DNA of 64,000 nucleotides, taken from assembly GCA_020536535.1 (NCBI GenBank), contig JAHLWZ010000562.1:8498-72497 (forward strand). Direction: 5' to 3'. This document shows, in pieces, positions 25,601-35,285 of the stretch (the first letter of the stretch is position 1; each line of letters begins with the position of its first letter). Source of the DNA: Pelomyxa schiedti (taxonomy: Eukaryota; Evosea; Pelobiontida; Pelomyxidae). The translations under genes and the position numbers were made by a program. The notes under the pieces are model-generated. The model was not told the DNA's origin. It was given only the letters and a program-made list of their open reading frames with translations, and did no database searches.

Positions 25601-26475
25601 TGGACATCGATTACGGCTGTATCTCTGCCATGCTTCAAACGAGCAAAGATAAACTATTGCAAGCCATCATTCAGCTGGGCATTCCCATCGGGTTGAAGAA
25701 CTTCGCACAGTGCGGAGAGCCAGTTCTGGACTCGGAGCACTACCTCTTGCAAAAGAAACTGTTCAGCATCACCTTTGCCAAAGGGGAGATTGTCACCTAT
25801 GTTGACGCCAATGAGACATGGCGGTACGGGCTGGTGCTTGCTTCGGGCACAACCGTGGAGCCTTCAGTCCAGATAAATTCCTGCAACACATCCACATTGC
25901 ACCCATCACTCATCATGCGCATGACTCAGAAGCTTTCCTCGCGGGAGTCGCAGCAGCCGGCAAGCCTCAGGGAGATAGTCACATCCGCCAACACCCTTGC
26001 CGAGAACTTGGCGACACTGAGCTTCAATCAACAGTGGTTCGCGCTTCTCCGCATGGCGGCGGTGTTGGAGACGTGCAAAGCAGACAGCCCCGAGGCAACG
26101 CGGGCGTTCCGCATGATCACCAAGCACCTCGACCAGCTCCCGCCGCTCCTTCTGCTATTCAAGCGGAACAGCGAAATCGCGGACCTTGTGATGTACTACC
26201 TGTGCAAGGAGGAAGCTCTTGCACTGGGCCGGACATGCAAGTGGCTGTACCGCGTGGTGACCTCCAGCCTGGTTTACCGCTTTCTGGCCACGAGGTCCGG
26301 AGTTGTAATCTCGGATGAGGCGGGGGTTGAACCCCCGACCAATCGCACCAGAACAACTCCGGCACGCCGGCGTGCTGCGCAGCGGCGCCGTGCCCAACAC
26401 ACACCAACCCCCGTGATCGACGATTGTGGGTGCCTCCATTGTCCTTTGCATTGTGGTCTTGGCAACCATTCTTAA
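16650..26475 (+). CDS. Giant sacsin-like protein: RING finger, WW domain, two SIRPT ATPase repeats, F-box-like C-terminus
   Basis: The ATG at 16650 opens a protein of roughly 3,000 residues. After an intron a RING-type zinc finger appears (PCSICKIAPC, ECPSCKEVACRECF, CPLCHKHF), immediately followed by a WW domain (MPPNWQEAFD, TYYINMTTMALQWERP). The first sacsin-internal-repeat ATPase module starts near 17250 (TRIREILQQYP, ELLQNADDAGA, IGQFGIGFNSMYHLTD). A second begins near 21130 (EILQNADDAGADTV, GRYGVGFLSCFHITD, then FQGTVLRLPLR), both with the GHKL-type N and G boxes. Introns at about 21640-21694, 21832-21871, 22290, 23185 and 23465 keep the frame. The C-terminus has an F-box-like helix pair (LCKEEALALGRTCKWLYRVV) before a basic tail. 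Sacsin modules are Hsp90-like ATPases linked to protein quality control. RING and F-box-like parts suggest coupling to ubiquitin transfer, but that is inference. Confidence 0.85.
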
Positions 26476-27174
26476 ACTGTAATTTGGTAACAAAGAAACA
26501 CAGCACTGTTGTCCTTCCATGAGTTTTTTTCTTACTTTGAAAAGGATGTTGTATTGTTCAACCAACAAGTTGTGATGGTTTTTCGGTTGCAAGGGTGGTG
26601 GTTTCAGCTTTGGTGTGAGTGGCACGTCCTCACGGGGAGTGACTGCACTCGTTGTTGTAGTGGTCATTTAAAGTTTGAAAGAGAAGAAGAATATGTTTAT
26701 TATTTTACTTGTTCTGAGGTGAGTGAAAGCGGCGTTGCTTATAAGCCCAGAGTCCCATGAATTCCGAGTATTCTGTGGACGCGATGCACAGCATCAGGTG
26801 TCATGGAATTCCCAGAAGTTGTCCGACTTCTGAGGGTCGCTCTGTGCCGACACCGCGATTCCCTTTTTTGGGAAGTCATCACTTTCACATTGGCTTCCTG
26901 TTGTGACCCCTTCACACGGAACAGAGAGAACCTGGACCTTTTCTGCCCCGTTGATGCCAAAGATAAGAAACATTTTATTTTTTCCCAGGCCACCTCAGTG
27001 GGTACTTTTTAGAGAGAACTGAATAAAACACCTTCGCTCTGCAAATGCAGAGGCAGAGTGAGCCCCATCATCCTCAAAACTTGGGCTTTTATCGGAATTT
27101 GATTCAAGTTGATTGCAGCCGGAAATCGAATTGTTTTGCCATCGACTTGGGACGGAGAAATTTGACGGCGACCA
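26476..27174. other. Intergenic region between the sacsin-like and Roco genes
   Basis: About 700 bp without convincing coding sequence. Short open frames exist on both strands near 26740-27010 but have no family similarity, no splice logic and overlap each other. The Roco gene promoter must lie in its right part. Nothing repeated or structured stands out. Confidence 0.4.
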
Positions 27175-30100
27175 ATGGCCAACACCAGTGATCATAGTGA
27201 CGGGAAGGAAGAATATGACTACTTCTTCAAAATCCTTTTAGTGGGAGACTCGAACGTCGGCAAGGTTGTGACAGTTCTTTCTGGAGATTTGAGTGGAATC
27301 TTACGTTTTCCAAGACCTGCCTATTACTTCGATATGTCGACGATACGTTCACAGAAAGACGCAATAACGTCAGCATAGACTTCAAAATAAAAACACTTAC
27401 TGTGGAAGGAAAGATTATTAAAGTGCAAGTGTGGGACACTGTCAGTAAGGAACGATTCACAACCTCGTGAGCTTCCTCCCTTAAGCCTTCAAGTTCCATT
27501 TTCTTGTGGCTTCTCTATTAAATATTGGAAGGTACTATCGGGGTGCTCAGGGGATACTTGTTATGTACGATACCACTGACATGGAGTCTTACACGAATGT
27601 GAAGCAATGGTTAGGAGAAATTGACCGGTACGCGCATGAGGACGTCAACAGGTACCTAGTTGGCACGAAGTGTGACTTAGAAAAGCGGCGTGCTGTTCCT
27701 ACCCAATTAGCCTCAGAATTTGCTACGAGCATGATGCTCCCCTTTATTGAAACCAGTGCCAAACTTAATATAGGTGCCGATAAGCTGTTCCTCGATATGG
27801 TCTGTTCCATAAAAAACCGCGTCGCGCAGGTAGATACATCGGGGGCAACAGTACTCCCAAAACCTACCAAGGCCCCAAAAAAGAAGTTCTATGACGGAGC
27901 TGCAAAATTCTTGTGGGATCTCTACTGGCCAAGAGAAGAAGCTCTCAAATTGGCAGCACTTGAAAGGGCAAAGTCCACTGGAGAGTATATCCTTAATGAA
28001 GTAGGATTGACTAACTTGCCCAAAAATTTTGGAACTGACAAGCTTTCTACACTTACGTGCGTGAATCTCAGTAAAAACAACATGCCATACTTCCCTGTGG
28101 TACTTTGCGCAAATCTCTCCATGACACTGGTCAAAATCATTCTCTCACACAATTATATCACAAGTGTCCCCGCGGAAATTAACAGAATGGGGGCGTTGAC
28201 AACACTGGATCTCTCATATAACTGCATCTCAAGTCTACCTGAAGAAATTGGGTACTGCAGTCGCCTTGTGGATATCAACTTGGAGCACAACGCTTTAAAC
28301 ACCCTCCCTGCGACATTGTCACGCATTTTGCAAAATGCCAGTGCCACCTTAAAACTTAGCAGCAACCCAAATCTTGATGTTCCAAGTGCCATTTACTCAG
28401 ATCGCGTTGCCCTTCTACACTACTTATTGCAAGCACCTTTGGGGGAAGAAACAAGGTGGAATCAGGTAAAATTAGTTATCCTTGGATCCACTGCAGTTGG
28501 GAAGACAAGTCTGTGCCAACATTTGCATGGCACATATAATAAGACCCCATTGTCAACAGATGGTGTCTCTGTCAATCTCACACCATTCACAATTAACAAC
28601 GTGGAGTTTTGCTCCTACGACTTTGGTGGACAAGTAATATTGCAAGAGACTCACCAGTTTTTCCTTACAGGTTGGTACTTGTCTTCAAATGTCCTTCGAT
28701 TGATATAATATTAGGCCGCTCTCTCTTTGTACTGGTTTTTAACCTTGCCCGCATGCATGAAGCCTTTATTGAGTTCTATTTGACTCAAGTAATGAACTTG
28801 GTGACCTCCTCTATCAAACCCCCTATTATTCTCGTTGGCACCCATGCCGATACTGTTGGATTTAAAGCACAATCTTTGTGTACAAGTATACAACAACAGT
28901 TCACAAATCGGGGATTGAGAATTGTCAAGTGTCTGCCAGTGAACGCTCAATCAGGGACTGGCTTACCTGCTCTCAAAACATGCCTTGTAGATGTTGCCAC
29001 AGAGTTTCGTTTCCTCTGAGAGAAGATCAAGTGTTCTTGGGTTGTATTACACGATAAAATCAGGTTGATTCAGCAAAAAACACAGGTTTTATGAATATCG
29101 CTATTGCTTTCCTTACAACTTTGTTCAAGACTATGCAATGGTCACAATTTTGTGATATGGCTAGGAGTTGTGGTATCGACTCCGAAAATATTTCCAATGC
29201 AGCTCTTTTCTTCCATGAGGTGGGTTCGTTATTATATTTCAAGACCGTGGCACAGCAATTTGGTAAACATCCTTTGGTTGTAATCCAACTAACTTCCTCA
29301 AAGATATCATTGTAATCAATCCACAATTCCTTGCTTCGCTTTTTTCTACGGTAATATCCGTGCAACAATCTTCTTTCATCAGGGATGGTATTTTAGAGGC
29401 ACAACATCTCCCCTTGATGTGGAAACAGTTTCCACCTGAACAGCACCCTTTTTTACTTAGTCTCCTAGAGTATTTCAATGTAATGATCCCTCTCAAGGCA
29501 CTGAAGTATGCTCACAAAAATAACAATGCACCTCACTATTTGCTGACACTAAGATAGTGAAGCAAATTCATCGCGATATTTAATTCCATACCTTCTACCT
29601 ACAAAGGAACCAACCGGAGCAATCACAGCATGGCCAACTGCACTTGCTGCCACCGATGTACAATACGGGAGGATTTACAATTTCCAATCTCTTCCAATGG
29701 GTCTATTTGGAAGGGTGCTCGTGAGGCTTCTAGGAATGAACAAGCACCATGCCAGTGGAAACTTGTTTTGGAAGAACAATGCCATCATTGTGCACAATAA
29801 TAACGTTGCCACAACACCAGCCCAACTCCATTATTTACGTGTGGAGTTTGTATGCGTGGCAGGTGCAACCCACCAACTTCATATCTATTCAAGATCTGCA
29901 CGCTTCGTGCATCCCACTCTCTTCTGTGATGCAATTTCTGCTATAGACACCTGCTTGGAATCTTTCTACACCTCGATTACAAGGTCAATAACAAAGGAAG
30001 TTGTGTGCAATCACTGCCAAGTTCCGACCCACCCCGGGGATGCACAGCAGTTTTACTTCCGATTTTCAGATGTTGTGCAAGCACTGGATAGTGGAAAACG

Positions 30101-32713
30101 TGTGATGTATTGTCAAAGAGGAGGATGCGACGTTGTGGTGGACTCACTTGTACCGGACTTATCTGTATCCCATTTGAACCTTATCCCTATTTCTTCTTTG
30201 GAAAAGCAGGGAAGACTTGGTGGAGGTACATTTGGCGAAGTATTTAAATGCACCTGGGCTGGGAAAGATGCAGCCTGGAAGACAGTAAAACAACTTGTGT
30301 GTACTGTAACAGTTCGTACTCTCAATAAGATTAATTATGTAGGACAATAATCCTAGCAGTCAAGTGGAAAGGTTCTCTGCTTTTAAGAAAGAAGCTGAAC
30401 TTATGGCCGGATTAGATTGTCCATATGTGATTCAGTTGGTTGGTGTGACAGTCCCCCCGTCAATTGGCCTTATTATGGAGGTTTTTCCCCTTGACCTGAA
30501 ATTGCAATTTCACACTTGGGCCAAGTTTGCATCATTTGGCGACTTGCACTCCATGGTCCTGAGAACATCTCTTGACTGGAGACAGAAGCATCTCATTGCC
30601 CTTGATACAACAAGAGGTCTGGAATATCTTCACTCACTCTCTCCACCAATTGTTCACAGAGGTAAACCCTAACGATCCTAGGCATTTAAATCACTTTAAT
30701 TCCACAGATTTGCGTTCCCCTAACGTTTTAATATTTTCGTTAAGTGATTCCTGTGAGGTGATTCACGCCAAAATCTCTGACTTGGGTACTTTTCATTTAC
30801 TTGTTTGAAAATTTTATTATTGATCTGTTCTTAGGACTCAGTCAAAAGGCAATTGGAGATATTGGCGGCACATTTCACGATAAATATCAGTGCTTTGCAC
30901 CAGAAGTATTTAGTATTCACTCGAAATCATACAATGAATCATCAGATGTTTATGCTTTGGCTATGGTCTTTTTTGAACTTGCATCTGGAACATACCCATA
31001 TGATGAATTTCACATATTACCGAAGTACTGCACCTCAATTGGAAAGCTGAAGGAACAACAACTGAAATCTGATATCCTTGAAGGGTTACGGCCCACAATC
31101 CCAGAGTCTTTTTCCACAGTGTTTTCAGAGCTTCTTCCAAGGTGCTGGTCTGGTGTACCGCACGATCGGCCCAAGGCTTCACAGATTGTCTCGCGGATAG
31201 AGCAATTATTACATATCCCCCCAGTGAAATCGCATGGCAGCATACAGGAAAAGCTTCATTTAGCTGGGACCATAGCTGCGCCAGCATGTGACCTTACTCT
31301 ACTATCACAAGACCAAGTAGGTGAGGGGCAGTTACAAAAACCCGTATGGTCACTTTTGTGGGTTGGAAATATACTATTTTGTGGTTGTGAAGATGGGCAA
31401 CTCGTCCTGGCCACTATATCTACCACAACAAATACAGAAGCAGTTCTTTTCACATCAATACGAGTACATGAGTCTATAATCTACACACTTGCATTTTGCG
31501 ATAATCGCGTGTGGTGTGGTTCTTGTAACGGGCTATTGCACAGCTTCTCAGTGGTTAATAACCGAGCTGAGCAACCACTGCAAATATTTCAGGATGGATG
31601 GATTATCTCAAGCATAGGTATTGTAACAACTAATGACAAGCAATATCTATGGTGTGGGACACCAACAGATAATTGTTGCATTGCTGTGGTTGATACCACA
31701 AGGAAAATATTGCAAGATACTATCCAATTAGATAGGTTAGTTGGCGCACTGATCCCAAAAATGCTAATCCACGCAACTTCGACAGCAAACACCCTGTGTC
31801 AAGCATAAAGCAATATAAACGGTGGGTATGGGTGGGCTGTCAAGGCACCATAGTCTTATTTGATTGCACCTTGTGGCAAGCGCAAACAGAGCTGAAGATA
31901 TCGGCACGACATCCCGTCTTCTCCATGCAAATACACGAGAAGAACGAGCAAATGTGGTGCGCAGCAGGTCCGTGTGTTGCCGTATGTGATGCCAACACTG
32001 CTGAAGTCATTCTGCGAATCGAAGTTGGACTTGTTGAAGGAGCTTCCACTCTGCTTGTGCCGATTGTTCAAGACTTGTGCATCGATGAGGACACCGACAT
32101 TGTGTGGTGTTCCGATAGCGCTGGCCGAATGCATGCATTTTTCGCCGGGTCACTCACTAAGACTCTGTGCTCGCCGATTCCAGACCAACCGCCAGGCCGC
32201 ACTGTGTTCAGGTCTCTGTGCATGTCAAGAACCAGCAATGGCAAAAAGTACTTGTGGGCGTCCACTATATCCAGCTTCAAAGCTCTAATAAAGTACCAGC
32301 CGATATGCTCGGCCCCTGTAAAGACACCACCACCTGCAGATAATATTACTGGAAAGACCGGGGGGCAAGTTGATACACCTGCTATTTCAACTACAACTTC
32401 AACTTGGACAGCCGCAGTTCCAAGCCCAGTTGTGTCCAGAACCATCAAAGGTATGCCTCCCATATTTTCATTTCCCTGCCATCTTCTGACTATCTGTGCA
32501 GTTTCAATCACGTACAAGGGAAGGTCCAAGGTGGTTGTTGTGGATTCCCAAATGACTCTGCAGCAGCTGCTCCTAAAGAATTTACCCCGAGGCCTCAAGC
32601 CTGAAGAGGCTGCATTTGGTACACCTGATGGGGCGGAGCTGGACTCGGACCTGACTGTAGAGGCTGCAATCAAGATAGCACCAGAGTGGCACATCATTGA
32701 GAAAGACTGGTGA
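27175..32713 (+). CDS. Chimeric Roco kinase: Rab-like domain, LRR, Roc, COR, kinase, WD40-like propeller, ubiquitin-like tail
   Basis: ATG 27175 opens a Rab1/8-like domain: YDYFFKILLVGDSNVGKT across an intron (27265-27314), then DFKIKTLTVEGKIIKVQVW, YYRGAQGILVMYD and a final ETSAK. One uninterrupted exon from 27532 carries the second half of the Rab fold straight into leucine-rich repeats (LTTLDLSYNCISSLPEEIG) and a Roc GTPase (VILGSTAVGKTSLCQ, DFGGQ, VGTHAD). COR follows (FFHEVGSLLYF), then a TKL-type kinase with GGGTFGEVF, an AWK lysine, HRDLRSPNVL and SDLG in place of DFG. Repeated VWCG/LWCG-type strands at about 31330-32290 resemble the LRRK2 WD40 propeller, and a ubiquitin-like tail ends at TGA 32711-32713. 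Roc and kinase look active. The Rab switch motifs are degenerate and no C-terminal Cys exists for prenylation. Estimated length is about 1,650-1,700 residues; COR-region exon edges (29010-29350) are approximate. Confidence 0.85.
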
Positions 32714-32913
32714 CCAAACAAAAAAGAAAAACTTGTTTATCCACTGACCCCAGTGCATTTTGATGATAGTTTTGGTTTTTTGTCAAAAACCTCGCTTTCC
32801 TTCCCCATTTTTCTTTCTGGCTCTCCTCACTGGAGACTCATTTTCCGGGCATTCCTTATCTTCCACAGAAAAGTGTCCGAATTGGAATTGTGGGTGTTGG
32901 TACGGCAAGCGGG

Positions 32914-35042
32914 ATGTGCACAGGGCAATCTGTTGGGGACGGGGCAGTGGCTCTGGAAGAGGAAACTCTGCGTTCAGTCGAGAGGCACACTATAACTTTT
33001 GTCAACCTCAGCGGTATGGTTTCTTATGGCAACATTCAAATCGTCGACGAGAGTTGAACCCAATGCTTTTTTTTTTCCTGTGTTTTTTTGTTTATTTCTT
33101 TTCTTCTGTAAGCCAAGAATGTGGGACCACGTGAGGCGTGCTGTATCGCACGGGCACTGGAAAATAATCACTCTGTAGAGACTCTGAACCTGGGAAGTTA
33201 CGTTGTGTACAACAAAAACCTAGGCGGAAGCACTGATAGATTGTATTGTGTTTTATTTCGTGTGTCAATGCAGGAAACAATATTTCTGATGAAGGAGTTG
33301 CGAGTTTGGCCAAATGTCTCAAAGTGAATTCTTCACTCCAAAAAGTGAAACTGAAATGTACGTCGTGTTTTAATTTTTTTTCTTTTTGCCTCACAGAACC
33401 AACAGATAACGGGATTGGCCCAACTGGAGCCCAGGCATTGGCGGAATGTCTGCCATTCAATAGAACACTGAGAAGTCTATCCTTCAGTGGTACCAAAGTT
33501 TCCGTGCAAGAAAACCCTGTTAATCACCAGTAGAAAATGGAATAGCCACAGCTGGTGCTGAATTTATTGCTTCCACTCTTTCTGACTCCTATCTGGAAAG
33601 ACTGGATGCTAGTGGTGTGTCACTATGTCCGCCCAACTGTCGCTTCCAATAGAAAATTCCAGTAAATTCCATTGAATCGACTGGTTGCCAGTGTCTCCTA
33701 AAAAGTCTTCTCTCAAATAGCCACCTAAGAAGTTTCGATCTCAGTTGTGAGTTTTTCTCCCTCAAATGTAATTTGTACTTTCTCTCTTATAGTGAACAAT
33801 ATTGGCGCATCAAAGGGCTCAGATATGTTGAAACAGGTTCTTGAGAGCAACAACACGTTGACAAAACTCACTTTAGGAAGTATGTGTATGCTCTTCTGTG
33901 TCACCCCCCAATCACTTTTTCAGTGACAGCTCTGGGTGCAAAAGGTGCGCAAAAAGTAGCCGCTGCACTATCAAATAATTGCACTTTAAAAAAGCTGGAC
34001 TTGATTCGTATGCCACATCGTATTGTCTTTCACAATTCATTGCCACTAGTTAATACCATTGGTGACCAAGGTGCCTCCTGTATTGCTGAGAGTTTGACGA
34101 CTAACCATTGCCTTGAAGAACTCTTTTTAGCAAGTAGATTAATGGCACCCTATTCATTGCTTAACTGAGAAGCCTATTAGGAAATGGAATTGGGCCAGAA
34201 GGGGCTAAGAGTATTGCCGAAATGCTTTGCTTAAATCAAACGCTGAAAGTTTTAGACCTGAGCAGTATGTTTAATTGTGTGTCCCGAGTGTAATTTGATG
34301 AAGGAAATTTCGTTGGTGGTAAAAATTCAGCAGAACGAATTGCAACAGCATTATGTTCAAACAAATCGTTGAAAGTCTTAAATCTTAGCGGTATGTAATT
34401 GAGTGTTTCATCTTCTCCTCACTTGAAGCAGCAAATGGAATTCGAGCCCATGAAAAGTTTTCCGAAATGATTACTGTCAATACAACTCTGAGAGTCTTAA
34501 ATATGGCCTGTAGGGAGAATTGTAAATTAACGAAACTAAAAAAAAAAGCTAATTGCATTGACGATCCTGGGGGACAAGCCATTGCGCAAGCCCTCTTACA
34601 GAATGAATCCTTGAGGGAACTGTACCTTCCAAGTACATATGATTGTTGAAATAAGGAAACTCACATCACTTTAAAAATAAAAAGGTAACAACATGACTCT
34701 CCTCAGTGATCCCTTTTTTGCCCAAGTAGTTGATAAATCTGATTCCCTCAATTTTTTGCACCTCAGTGGTGTGTAACCCCTTCCTTTTTCAAACTATATT
34801 TACCCCCTTTCTCACACACCCCAAAAGAGTCCCGGCACTGGAGCTCCACAATTCAGGCCAGCATTCGGCGGCTTATCCGCGCACGCAGCGTCGCCATTGC
34901 AATGCTGTGTGCCCATCTATCCCGCTGCGGAGCACAGAGCGGCCTCAGGGCCCTTTCCCCCGATACACTTCAAGATATAGTCTCACTCTTCAACCGGTAT
35001 TCTTTCAACTTTTCACTGTGTGAGTGTGGAGCGGGTGGGTAG
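32914..35042 (+). CDS. Ribonuclease-inhibitor-type leucine-rich repeat protein
   Basis: At least ten repeats of the RNI/NLR type follow one another: GPREACCIARALENNHSVETLNL, NISDEGVASLAKCL, NGIGPTGAQALAECL, NIGASKGSDMLKQVL, LGAKGAQKVAAAL, NTIGDQGASCIAESL, NGIGPEGAKSIAEML and DDPGGQAIAQALL. Most exons hold exactly one repeat and end in the codon after the L-x-L strand with one base of the next codon, so introns sit at the same phase in every repeat. The last exon (34829 on) is an Arg-rich helix pair (RLIRARSVAIAML, ALSPDTLQDIVSLF) ending at TAG 35040-35042. The first ATG in frame is at 32914, but the open frame extends left to about 32869, so a 5' exon may be missing. Such proteins usually act as binding scaffolds; no effector domain is visible. 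Confidence 0.7.
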
Positions 35043-35285
35043 TTGATAGTGCAATGCGCAGATTCTTATTCACACCCCTTTTATATACAGGCACACGCAA
35101 CTCCTTCTGAGTTTAAATTAACCTCGTTCTGCTTTGCTTTTGTGTGGCTCTGTCGAGACGGTTTCGGCCTTGTCTCTTTCCTTGAAACTTTTTCCGTTGA
35201 ACCGACCCGGCGTCGTTTAACCGCCGAACGTTCGAAAAACCAATTAAAAAAAATAAAAACCTAATAGTGTTGTTGAGATCTCATT

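Noticed and set aside
26739-27012. Overlapping open frames of 69-84 residues in the gap before the Roco gene
   Set aside because: They overlap on opposite strands, resemble no family and lack splice partners.
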